Shown here: in pieces, positions 16,320 through 23,933 of the stretch | Layout of the letters: the number at the start of each line of letters is the position of its first letter | Numbering within the stretch: position 1 is the stretch's first letter | DNA from: an uncultured Saprospiraceae bacterium | GTDB taxonomy: Bacteria > Bacteroidota > Bacteroidia > Chitinophagales > Saprospiraceae | Assembly (NCBI GenBank): GCA_937941765.1 | Contig: CALDGQ010000010.1 | Location: 62,001 to 126,000 of the forward strand | Length of the DNA stretch: 64,000 nucleotides | Direction: 5' to 3' | The notes under the pieces: model-generated | The model's database searches: none | Told to the model about the DNA's origin: nothing | What the model saw: the letters and a program-made list of their open reading frames with translations, nothing else | Position numbers and translations under genes: made by a program

Positions 16320-17903
16320 ATGAGAAAAGAATTAGAATTAAAGATCAAGCCGGTCCAGATTGATGATATCGATCTGATAACTAAGATTGCTGCTGATAAA
16401 TTGCAGATTAAAAAAGATGCAATTACCCATCTTCAAATATTGCGCAAATCCATTGATGCAAGAGGGCGAAATCCAGTTTTTAGATTGAGAATTGAAGTAT
16501 TTCAAGATGAAGTACCAGCACCTGAAGCAAGATTTCTTGATGCGATTCGACCAGTATCAGATAATGCAAAATCAGTTGTTATTATTGGTGCGGGTCCAGC
16601 AGGTTACTTTGCTGCATTAGAATTGTTAGAAAATGGAGTGAAGCCGATTATTTTTGAAAGAGGTAAAGATGTAAGAGCTCGACGTCGAGATTTAAAAGCG
16701 ATACAACAAGATGGAGTAGTTGATCCGCATTCCAACTATTGTTTTGGAGAGGGTGGAGCAGGTACTTATTCTGATGGGAAATTGTATACTCGGTCTCATA
16801 AAAGAGGAAACATTAATAAGTCTCTTAAATTGTTAGTCGAACATGGTGCAACCGAAGAGATTTTAATAGATGCTCATCCACATATTGGTTCCAATAAATT
16901 GCCAAACATCGTTGCGAACATCCGAAAAACGATTCTTCAAAATGGAGGAGAAATTCATTTCAATTCTTGCGTCACTGATTTTATCATCAAGGAAAAGAAA
17001 ATGATTGGCGTGGTTGTGAATTGGGAAACGGAACATTTAAGTGATTCAATCATTTTGGCAACCGGTCATTCGGCAAGAGATATTTATTACTTATTGCAAA
17101 AGCATGGAGTTGAAATGGAGTCTAAACCATTTGCATTAGGGGTACGTATCGAACATCCACAGGCGTTGATCGATTCTTTACAATATAACCAACAACCTCG
17201 TGAACAAAATCTACCCGCATCGAGTTACAGATTAGCGTGTCAAGTAAAAGATCGAGGAGTCTTTTCATTCTGTATGTGTCCAGGAGGATTGGTCGTACCG
17301 GCTGCTACAGCACCAGGAGAAATTGTAGTGAATGGAATGTCCTTATCAAGGCGAGATTCTTCATTTGCAAATTCAGGAACTGTGGTTGCAGTAGATCCAA
17401 AAGAAATTGACATTGAAGTTGAAAATGAAGTGTTCAAAGGATTGGAATTCCAAAAGCAAGTTGAAAGGAATGTGTTTTTAAGTGGCAATGGAAGTCAAGC
17501 AGCGCCTGCACAACGATTAACAGACTTTGTGAAAGGAACCTTCTCAAATTCACTACCAAGATCATCGTATATTCCTGGATTATTTAGTGCTCCGTTAAAT
17601 GAAATACTACCACCATTTATTTATGAGTATTTACAGCAAGGAATTTTTAAATTTGGGAAAAAAATGGATGGATACTTGACTTCAGAAGCGAATGTGATTG
17701 CGACAGAAAGTCGAACAAGTTCCCCAATCAAAGTCCCTAGAAACAAAGCAACCTATATGCATGAAAAAATAGAGGGATTATTTCCATGTGGAGAAGGAGC
17801 AGGTTTTGCAGGTGGAATTATCTCAGCAGCGGTGGATGGACAAAATGTAGCCAAAGCAGTTTGTGCATATTATGGAGTCAAACCCAACAGAGCAATTACT
17901 TAA
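16320..17903 (+). CDS. FAD-dependent oxidoreductase
   Basis: 527 aa. A small N-terminal domain (residues 1-80, LELKIKPVQIDD...) precedes the Rossmann loop VVIIGAGPAGYFAALELLE, the FERG segment and CFGEGGAGTYSDGKLYT. The C-terminus LFPCGEGAGFAGGIISAAVD closes the FAD site. This is the common, poorly characterised bacterial FAD-dependent protein family related to HI0933/BaiN-like flavoproteins. The substrate is unknown. It is likely cytoplasmic, has its own promoter, and is followed after 23 bp by the DoxX gene. Confidence 0.88.
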   Translation: MRKELELKIKPVQIDDIDLITKIAADKLQIKKDAITHLQILRKSIDARGRNPVFRLRIEVFQDEVPAPEARFLDAIRPVSDNAKSVVIIGAGPAGYFAALELLENGVKPIIFERGKDVRARRRDLKAIQQDGVVDPHSNYCFGEGGAGTYSDGKLYTRSHKRGNINKSLKLLVEHGATEEILIDAHPHIGSNKLPNIVANIRKTILQNGGEIHFNSCVTDFIIKEKKMIGVVVNWETEHLSDSIILATGHSARDIYYLLQKHGVEMESKPFALGVRIEHPQALIDSLQYNQQPREQNLPASSYRLACQVKDRGVFSFCMCPGGLVVPAATAPGEIVVNGMSLSRRDSSFANSGTVVAVDPKEIDIEVENEVFKGLEFQKQVERNVFLSGNGSQAAPAQRLTDFVKGTFSNSLPRSSYIPGLFSAPLNEILPPFIYEYLQQGIFKFGKKMDGYLTSEANVIATESRTSSPIKVPRNKATYMHEKIEGLFPCGEGAGFAGGIISAAVDGQNVAKAVCAYYGVKPNRAIT

Positions 17904-17926
17904 TTTGTTTAACCCTTACAAATTTT

Positions 17927-18349
17927 ATGAAAGATATAATAGACTTAATCGGACGTATTTTTATCTCCCTAATTTTCTTGTGGGAAGCATATGATTCCAT
18001 TGCTTTTTTTCAGGCAACTAAAAGAACCATGTCAGCATTTGGGTTTGATTGGCAACAAGATATGTTATTAGGTGGTGCCATATTTTTATTAATTTTTGGT
18101 GGAATACTAGTTTTGATTGGCTATAGATCCGGACTAGGTGCAATTTTATTATTGCTCTATTATATTCCAGTTACGTTCATTTTACACTCATTTTGGAACG
18201 ACCCTATTGATGTCCGAAGAATTGAATCCATCATGTTCATGAAAAACATTGCCATCATTGGTGGTTTATTAATGGTCTATGTAAATGGATCTGGTAAATA
18301 TAGTGTTAAACGATTATTTGCTACTACTAAAGTGACGAAATGGAGCTAA
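17927..18349 (+). CDS. DoxX family membrane protein
   Basis: 140 aa from the ATG at 17927; a longer open frame upstream lies inside the previous gene and is discarded. Four membrane helices are visible: LIGRIFISLIFLWEAYDSI, MLLGGAIFLLIFGGILVLIG, LGAILLLLYYIPVTFI and NIAIIGGLLMVYV. The spacing is typical of DoxX/SURF4-type proteins, some of which act in thiol or quinone redox chemistry. Probably co-transcribed with the FAD oxidoreductase. Confidence 0.8.
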   Translation: MKDIIDLIGRIFISLIFLWEAYDSIAFFQATKRTMSAFGFDWQQDMLLGGAIFLLIFGGILVLIGYRSGLGAILLLLYYIPVTFILHSFWNDPIDVRRIESIMFMKNIAIIGGLLMVYVNGSGKYSVKRLFATTKVTKWS

Positions 18350-18369
18350 AATGTTTTAAGTATTTTTAA

Positions 18370-18450
18370 TGAATGTAAAAAGTAAAATTAAAAATATTGA
18401 TCGTTGTTGAATGAATACGTGCAACATACGTCAAGGTTGTCCTATTTTAT
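18370..18450. repeat. Degenerate copy of the AT-armed palindromic family
   Basis: AATGTAAAAAGTAAAATTAA on the left, GATCGTTG and ATACGTGCAACATACGT in the middle, and TCCTATTTTATATT on the right recall the arms and centre of the elements at 12427 and 23852, but pairing is poor. It separates two convergent genes (DoxX and the potassium channel). Confidence 0.4.
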
Positions 18451-18505
18451 ATTATACACTCAAACCAACTTTAGAAGTTAAGACATATATATTTTAATTC
18501 AGAGT

Positions 18506-19378
18506 TTAATCCTCCTCCTCAATATATTCATCCTCCTCCTCATTCAAAATCTCACCACAATACTTACAATATTCAGCATCTTCATCATGCCCTTCTTTAC
18601 TACAATATCTACAAGCTTGTGTGCTTTCAAATGATTCTTCAGATTTATTCGCCATCAATTCAGAAGAGACAATACCCGTTGGAACAGCGATGACTGCATA
18701 CCCTAATATCATCAAAATGGAGGCAAGAAATTGACCGAGTGGAGTAGTAGGAGAGATATCACCATATCCAACAGTAGTAATCGTAACGATCGCCCAATAG
18801 ATACTTTCTGGAATACTAGTGAATTTAGAATCTTCAATATCTCCTTCAATGACATACATGACGGAACCAACCACAATGACCATCAACAATACAAATACAA
18901 CAAATACAGTTAATTTTGGCAAAGACTGTTTAAGCGCATTCGTAATGATGGCACCTTCCTTCATAAACTTTCCGAGCTTGAAAATTCTAAAGATACGAAG
19001 CAAACGGAGCGATCGAATACTTAATAAATAATGAGAACCTGGAATGAAGAAATTGATATAGGCTGGAAGAATAGCTAATAAGTCAATAATTCCGAAAAAA
19101 CTAGTCGCATATTTCATAGGTTTATAAACACAATACAATCGCAAAATATACTCAATCGTAAAAAAGATGGTAAACCCCCATTCAAGGATTTGAAAGAGTC
19201 GATTGTATTCTACTGCTAAAGATTGAATACTCTCCAGCATTACGACTGCAATACTACCAAGTATGGCAATCAAAAGGGCAACATCAAATGCTTTCCCCGA
19301 AGGCGTATCTGCTTCGAATATGATTTCGTGAATATGTTCTCGAAATGGACTAAAACGTTTTTGTGGAACGTGAGACAT
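18506..19378 (-). CDS. Voltage-gated-type potassium channel with C-terminal zinc ribbon
   Basis: 290 aa from the ATG at 19378; an upstream start at 19432 would put 18 codons across the probable promoter. Six membrane segments are seen, including an arginine-rich S4 (SIRSLRLLRIFRIFKLGKF). The pore loop TITTVGYGDISP carries the GYGD potassium selectivity filter. Residues near 250-275 form a CxxC...CxxC zinc ribbon (CRYCSKEG...CKYCGEIL), followed by an acidic EEEDEYIEEED tail. The ribbon is an uncommon cytoplasmic addition and may be a gating or assembly module, which is inference. Confidence 0.92.
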   Translation of the reverse strand: MSHVPQKRFSPFREHIHEIIFEADTPSGKAFDVALLIAILGSIAVVMLESIQSLAVEYNRLFQILEWGFTIFFTIEYILRLYCVYKPMKYATSFFGIIDLLAILPAYINFFIPGSHYLLSIRSLRLLRIFRIFKLGKFMKEGAIITNALKQSLPKLTVFVVFVLLMVIVVGSVMYVIEGDIEDSKFTSIPESIYWAIVTITTVGYGDISPTTPLGQFLASILMILGYAVIAVPTGIVSSELMANKSEESFESTQACRYCSKEGHDEDAEYCKYCGEILNEEEDEYIEEED

Positions 19379-19382
19379 TTTG

Positions 19383-19390
19383 CAAAAATA
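19383..19390 (-). promoter_or_regulatory. Possible -7 box of the potassium channel gene
   Basis: TATTTTTG (then C) on the minus strand fits TAnnTTTG. If used, transcription would begin at or next to the ATG at 19378, giving a leaderless mRNA. A TTTA lies 18 bp upstream as a poor -33. Confidence 0.3.
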
Positions 19391-19530
19391 CTTGTTTAAT
19401 GGGAATAATAAAGGCTGGTTAATTAAAACCACTAAAAAATTTAATATAGTGGATTAATATAATGTTTAATTAGTGCGATAATAGTTAATTAAACTTTACC
19501 TTTAATTCTAACAAATTTAAATTTAATCTG

Positions 19531-20304
19531 ATGTTGAAAGGGATCATTATCGAAGACGAAGTTAATGGAATTCAGAACTTGAAGAACTTATTAGCTACCC
19601 ATTGTCCACAAATTTCCATTGTTGCGGAAGCTGGCTCTATCGTAGATAGCAAAAAGATTTTTTCTCATGCTTCCATTGATCCAGATGTAGTGTTCATGGA
19701 TATTAATTTATCGGACGGAACTGTGTTTGAATTATTAGAATGGTTGAGCGAAAAGGACAACCTATCTTTTGACATTATATTCATTACAGCGGAAACAACT
19801 CATCTTAATAAAGCATTTGATTACAGTTCTATAGGATATATCGTCAAGCCAATCGATTCTTCTGAATTGAAAAACGCAGTTTCTAGAATAGAAAAGAAAC
19901 CGAATCGCACCATTAACAAGCGTCTTGAGTTTTTCCACAAACAGAGAAACAATCCAAATCCTCTAGAAAAGATCTCGATTCCATCTCTAGAAGGATACGA
20001 TTTTGTCGATATCAAGTCGATTATTCGTTTTGAAGGAGATGACAATTATTCTCATATCTATATCAGAGGGAGTGACAACAAAATAGTTTCATCGAGAACG
20101 GTTAAGTACTATCAAGAATTATTAGATGGTGTCAACTTCTTTAGAGTCCACAAAAGCCATTTGATTAACATGTCTTGTATTAAGCGTTTTGTCAAAGGCG
20201 ATGGTGGTTTTGTTATCATGGATGATGGTACCAACATCGAAGTATCCAGAAGACGTAGAGCCGCTTTCATTGAAAGAATGTCTCAAATCCAACAAGGATT
20301 CTAA
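19531..20304 (+). CDS. LytTR-type response regulator
   Basis: 257 aa. The receiver domain has the acidic pair IIIEDE, the phospho-acceptor Asp in DVVFMDINLSDG (about residue 69), the conserved Thr in IFITAETTH and Lys in GYIVKPID. From about residue 155 to the end is a LytTR DNA-binding domain (DIKSIIRFEGDDNYSHIYI ... FFRVHKSHLINMSCIKRFVK). It should be phosphorylated by a LytS-type kinase; the gene at 20794 is the obvious candidate, about 490 bp downstream with a small gene between. Confidence 0.93.
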   Translation: MLKGIIIEDEVNGIQNLKNLLATHCPQISIVAEAGSIVDSKKIFSHASIDPDVVFMDINLSDGTVFELLEWLSEKDNLSFDIIFITAETTHLNKAFDYSSIGYIVKPIDSSELKNAVSRIEKKPNRTINKRLEFFHKQRNNPNPLEKISIPSLEGYDFVDIKSIIRFEGDDNYSHIYIRGSDNKIVSSRTVKYYQELLDGVNFFRVHKSHLINMSCIKRFVKGDGGFVIMDDGTNIEVSRRRRAAFIERMSQIQQGF

Positions 20305-20476
20305 AATTTTCATTTTTTAAATTACTGGTTTGAAACTTTCTACGTATTTATAACAATACATATGTTATTAAATCTACATGGATAGTTGTATGATTTTCAT
20401 TTAGATATAATTATGTTTTATACGTAATGTTTAAAAGTCAATCTTGCAAATTTGATTAATAAATTGGGCGTAACTG

Positions 20477-20507
20477 TTTGGTTTTGATGAGATTACTAGT
20501 AACTTTA
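20477..20507 (+). promoter_or_regulatory. Promoter of the small gene at 20547
   Basis: TTTG (20477-20480), a 19-bp spacer and TAACTTTA (20500-20507; 7 of 8 to TAnnTTTG counting the free positions) make a good Bacteroidota -33/-7 pair. Transcription would start near 20513, 34 nt before the ATG. Confidence 0.5.
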
Positions 20508-20546
20508 TTCGACGCTACAACATACTAAATGAACACTTACTAACTT

Positions 20547-20714
20547 ATGATTTTCAAAAAGAAAGGCAAGACGGCTCAGAATCTCTCAAAGCAGACTGAG
20601 AAACAAAATGCAGGAAACGAAACTTCAGCGAAAACAACAAAAGCTACTCAAACCAAAAACTCCAAAAATAAAACAAAGTGGAATAGTCGATGTGGAGATT
20701 TATTACCACATTAA
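20547..20714 (+). CDS. Small lysine-rich protein between regulator and kinase (55 aa)
   Basis: A 55-codon ORF begins MIFKKKGKTAQNLSKQ, continues as a Lys/Thr/Asn/Gln-rich disordered stretch, and ends KWNSRCGDLLPH. It has a promoter (20477-20507) and a terminator (20743-20774) fitted closely around it, which argues that it is a real gene despite its size. There is no signal peptide or membrane helix. The contrast between a bland N-terminal part and a distinct WNSRCGDLLPH end resembles a precursor peptide, but no processing enzyme is nearby. I recognise no family. It could instead be a structured RNA. Confidence 0.5.
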   Translation: MIFKKKGKTAQNLSKQTEKQNAGNETSAKTTKATQTKNSKNKTKWNSRCGDLLPH

Positions 20715-20742
20715 TATATCACTGAAAAATAATATTTAGAAT

Positions 20743-20774
20743 GGGCTGCAGTTTAACAATTGTAGCCTATTTTT
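20743..20774 (+). terminator. Terminator overlapping a -7 box
   Basis: GGCTGCA (20744-20750) pairs with TGTAGCC (20761-20767), followed by TATTTTT. The same bases read TATTTTTG (20768-20775), an exact TAnnTTTG -7 box placed 19 bp before the kinase ATG at 20794. Termination of the small gene and initiation of the kinase gene may therefore share DNA. Confidence 0.6.
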
Positions 20775-20793
20775 GTATGCGAACCTATTTTTT

Positions 20794-22704
20794 ATGATTG
20801 ACACACCAATACCTAATATCCAACTCTCAACTATCCAATCAAAATTGGCTTCTTTTTCCAATTCATTGGAACAGCAAGAGTATTTGGATAAAGTGATTGG
20901 TGAAACGATTTATACAGATCTACAACTCGCCAAACAATTACAGCAAGTTCAATTTTCAATATTGCTGGCCAACAAAAACGAGCAGTACGAACTCACTTAT
21001 ATTCTCAACGAAGCTTTCATTCAAAATCAAGAATATAAATTCAAGGAGGCTGAACTGACTTATCTGAATGCAATTACTGTTGTTGAAGAAATTGGTTCTG
21101 ACAAATTAAAAGCATCGACCTATATTGATTATGCAGGTACTTGTTTCAATTTAAAAAAATACGACAAATCAGAAGAGTATCTCAACAAAGCAAGCACGTT
21201 AATGCGTGACAATCCTGCTGATATGTCTCATGCTTATATCCACTGCAGAAGAGGCCATATTTGTTTAGCGCTGATGGATTTTCCAAAAGCGATAGAATTT
21301 TTTATTGAAGCCGAGAAGATATTTTTGCGTAAAGTGAAAATGAAGATTAAGGACAAACTTTTCTTGACTTATTTCTATAATGGAATGGGAGAGGTTTTTG
21401 ATCACGTTGGAGATATTGAAAAAAGTATCAACTACCGGAAAAGTGCCGTTTCTATTTGTAAAAGTAATTTACTATATTCAAGATTGTCATGGCATTTATT
21501 GAATCTCGGTAAAGGATTGTTAGCAATTGGCAATCATGATGAAGCTATTCAATGTTTTAAGGAGACATTAGAAGTAAAAGGAGATAGTCATCCAAGTGCA
21601 AGGGCAGGCGCACTCGCTAATCTCGGTATCTGTTATGTCAATCAACAAAAATTGCAGTATGCGTTAGATTGTTTTGATGAAGCAGAAGAATTATATGAAG
21701 CCAAAGAGGTAGTTGACAATTACAATTTATCAATCATTGACTTTTGGAGATCTGAAATTTTTGAAGCAAATGGGAAAGATAAATTGCGATTGAAATTCTT
21801 AAAATCTGCATTTGCATATGCCAAAGAAGGAAAAGACTATCGACATCTAACATTAATTTGCAAAAGAATTTCTAACTATTACGAAGATAAAAACGACTTT
21901 AAAACAGCGTTTGAATATCTGAAATACAAAGAGACTTTGCAAGAACAATTCAACGAAGACAATACCAACAAAGCAATTCGGGAATTGAAAGCGAAGTATG
22001 ATGTGGAGAAAAAGGAACAAGAATCAAAAATGCTTAAACTAGAAGCGGTTGGTTTAAAATTAAAAGCATTGCGTGCACAGATGAATCCGCATTTTATGTT
22101 CAATGCATTAAATGGAATTCAAAAATTTATTACGTCCAATGAAATGTCTAAAGCGGAATTGTATTTAGCGAAATTCTCGGCATTGGTTCGCAAGACACTA
22201 GAATATTCAGACAAGGAAGAGGTGTCATTAGAAAATGAAATTACTTTCTTGAAAGAATATTTGGACATCAACAACAAGCTGAGGTACGCCAATTCTTTAA
22301 AATATACAATTACAGTTCACGAAGATATCGAGGAAGACATTATGTATATTCCAACAATGGTTATACAACCTTTTGTGGAAAATGCAATCGTTCATGGTCT
22401 CAGATCCATCACCAATGGACACATAAAAATCAACTTCAACTTAATAGATGATGACATGATTCTTTGTATCGTAGAAGACAATGGATTGGGAAGAGATCGA
22501 GTCCGACAAATTCAAGAAAGAGAAAACTATCAAGCCAACCACCGATCCAAAGGCGCACTAATCACGCAAGATCGTTTAAATCTTTTGGACAAATCTACAG
22601 AAGGGAGACTGAAAATCAAGCACGTCGATATGTTTCATGAAGACGGTACAGCACGTGGTACAAGAGTAGAAATCAAGATTCCGGTCCTAAGTATCCGAGT
22701 TTAA
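20794..22704 (+). CDS. Cytoplasmic TPR sensor histidine kinase, LytS/His_kinase type
   Basis: 636 aa from the ATG at 20794. Residues about 55-390 are tandem tetratricopeptide repeats (for example GMGEVFDHVGDIEKSINYRK, LGICYVNQQKLQYALDCFDE). A coiled coil (ELKAKYDVEKKEQESKMLKL) leads to the His_kinase box LRAQMNPHFMFNALNGIQKF and a HATPase domain (MVIQPFVENAIVHGL, EDNGLGRDR). There are no membrane helices, so it should read a cytoplasmic protein or peptide through the TPRs. Its likely partner is the LytTR regulator at 19531. The small RNA array follows immediately downstream. Confidence 0.92.
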   Translation: MIDTPIPNIQLSTIQSKLASFSNSLEQQEYLDKVIGETIYTDLQLAKQLQQVQFSILLANKNEQYELTYILNEAFIQNQEYKFKEAELTYLNAITVVEEIGSDKLKASTYIDYAGTCFNLKKYDKSEEYLNKASTLMRDNPADMSHAYIHCRRGHICLALMDFPKAIEFFIEAEKIFLRKVKMKIKDKLFLTYFYNGMGEVFDHVGDIEKSINYRKSAVSICKSNLLYSRLSWHLLNLGKGLLAIGNHDEAIQCFKETLEVKGDSHPSARAGALANLGICYVNQQKLQYALDCFDEAEELYEAKEVVDNYNLSIIDFWRSEIFEANGKDKLRLKFLKSAFAYAKEGKDYRHLTLICKRISNYYEDKNDFKTAFEYLKYKETLQEQFNEDNTNKAIRELKAKYDVEKKEQESKMLKLEAVGLKLKALRAQMNPHFMFNALNGIQKFITSNEMSKAELYLAKFSALVRKTLEYSDKEEVSLENEITFLKEYLDINNKLRYANSLKYTITVHEDIEEDIMYIPTMVIQPFVENAIVHGLRSITNGHIKINFNLIDDDMILCIVEDNGLGRDRVRQIQERENYQANHRSKGALITQDRLNLLDKSTEGRLKIKHVDMFHEDGTARGTRVEIKIPVLSIRV

Positions 22705-22866
22705 CCAAAATATTTTTTCCTCCATTTTTTTTACAAATTTTCTAATCACTTGACAATGATGTGGTTGTCTTTATATATCAATTTCCTAATTTTTTTTCTT
22801 CGGACTTTAACAGGCAAAACATATTAAATATTTTGATATATGTCGAAATGCGGTTATCTTCATCCT

Positions 22867-22935
22867 AGTTTTCTCATAGTATGTTTGTTTAATCTTCCTG
22901 CATTTTGCTCCCTCCTGAAATGCAGGAATTTTTTT
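22867..22935 (+). ncRNA. Tandem small RNA, unit 1
   Basis: About 69 nt. The promoter is TTTTG (22831-22835), 19 bp, then TATCTTCA (22855-22862). The transcript would start at AGTTTTCTCATAG, continue through the shared TTTTCTCATAGTATGTTT, and end in the hairpin CCTGCATTT / GAAATGCAGG with AATTTTTTT. No reading frame is shared among the four units: the ATG here gives MFV and stops. Confidence 0.72.
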
Positions 22936-23054
22936 GCCCATATAGCAGTTTAAGAATTACCGCTTTCTATCATATTACAACCGTTCCTTCATTTATTTAC
23001 CGCAATCTCTAAAGTACAGACTTTCAAAGCGTTATAGCGTCGTATCTTGCAAAT

Positions 23055-23120
23055 AGTTTTCTCATAGTATGTTTAGTATTCCTGCATTTTGATCCCTTCT
23101 GATTGCAGGAATTTTTTTTT
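23055..23120 (+). ncRNA. Tandem small RNA, unit 2
   Basis: About 66 nt. The -7 box TATCTTGC lies at 23043-23050, followed by the same TTTTCTCATAGTATGTTT segment and the hairpin CCTGCA...TGCAGG with nine T's. The box and 5' segment (GTATCTTGCAAATAGTTTTC) are identical to unit 3, while the terminator stem matches unit 1. Confidence 0.72.
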
Positions 23121-23279
23121 GCCCCTATCTGACTACCTGAACTTCAATCTTTAAAATATAGCTAATTCTTTGAATGTGACAAGACCGCTTTCTTGAAGAA
23201 TAGGACCGTTGCTTAACCTAAGTGCTCCTGTCTCTAAAGTGGCTAACTACTAACAAGGAAGTCGTCGTATCTTGCAAAT

Positions 23280-23343
23280 AGTTTTCTCATAGTATGTTTA
23301 GTATTCCTACACTCTTTTCCCTTCTGGGGTGTAGGATTTTTTT
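23280..23343 (+). ncRNA. Tandem small RNA, unit 3
   Basis: About 64 nt. -7 box TATCTTGC (23268-23275), conserved 5' segment, then the hairpin CCTACAC...GTGTAGG and seven T's. Relative to units 1 and 2, the stem has changed a G-C pair to A-U on both strands, so pairing is kept. Confidence 0.72.
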
Positions 23344-23399
23344 ATGCCCCTAAGTCAGATACAGAAATTAACTTTGTATAAGACATAGTTGAGATTCAC

Positions 23400-23590
23400 A
23401 ATAGTATTTTTTATATCTAAAATAGTCAAAGCCGCTACGCGGTTCGCTTCGTCAAATGTCCTCTGGGACATTAGTTCCGACGGTAGTCGGAATGCACTAC
23501 GCTCATCATCTGTGGTGTAGGATTTTTTTTTATGCACCTAATTCAACTTCCGTTCCTGGGTAAAATGACCTCTAGGTCATTTGGTGTATG
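23400..23590 (+). repeat. Degenerate small RNA unit(s) and hairpins inside the array
   Basis: Between units 3 and 4 the tail GGTGTAGGATTTTTTTTT (23514-23531) repeats the 3' end of unit 3 without its 5' partner. Two short palindromes stand near it: AATGTCC-TCTG-GGACATT (about 23455-23472) and AAATGACCT-CT-AGGTCATTT (23562-23581). They look like remains of one or two further units. A short minus-strand ORF here is not credible. Confidence 0.5.
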
Positions 23591-23747
23591 GTTCCCTACA
23601 AATTTTTTATTTCCCTAAGTAAACTACCTAAATTCCTCACAGTCAATACCGTTCTCTTTCCGATTCAAACCAATAAACGTTGTTTTGAAACCAATACATA
23701 TATAACTATTTACTATATGATGTTATTCCCTTATCTTTGTACTGTGT

Positions 23748-23813
23748 AGTTTTCTCATAGTATGTTTTTCTCCTACATTCGATTATGCCTCCAGAGTGTA
23801 GGAGATTTTTTTT
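23748..23813 (+). ncRNA. Tandem small RNA, unit 4
   Basis: About 66 nt. The -7 box TATCTTTG (23732-23739) is the perfect consensus and lies 8 bp upstream, 4 bp further than in the other units. The conserved TTTTCTCATAGTATGTTT follows. The terminator is CCTACATTC...GAGTGTAGG plus GATTTTTTTT. The A-U variant of the stem agrees with unit 3. Confidence 0.72.
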
Positions 23814-23851
23814 GCAATCTTCCCTCTTCCCTCAAAAGCCAATTCTCGATT

Positions 23852-23933
23852 GAATTAAAATGAAAAATTAAAAATAGACACCCGCGTCAGAGCACGCGAC
23901 AACGATCTATTTTACATTTTTAATTTTACATTC
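23852..23933. repeat. AT-armed palindromic element
   Basis: Left arm GAATTAAAATGAAAAATTAA... and right arm ...CTATTTTACATTTTTAATTT pair around CGCGT-CAGAGC-ACGCG (23883-23898). It lies between the convergent small RNA array and pbpC, and its right arm provides the last codon and the stop of pbpC (stop at 23926-23928). Confidence 0.75.

Noticed and set aside
17786..17926. N-terminal extension of the DoxX protein
   Set aside because: It lies inside the FAD oxidoreductase coding region in another frame and is not membrane-like; the ATG at 17927 gives a complete DoxX protein.
23355..23537. 60-aa minus-strand ORF within the small RNA array
   Set aside because: It crosses terminator tails and degenerate repeats, and has biased composition and no homologous counterpart in the other units.
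22881..23800. Leader peptides starting at the ATG in the shared small RNA segment
   Set aside because: The four frames give unrelated products (MFV-stop, MFSIPAF-stop and two frames open through the terminator), so there is no protein-level conservation.
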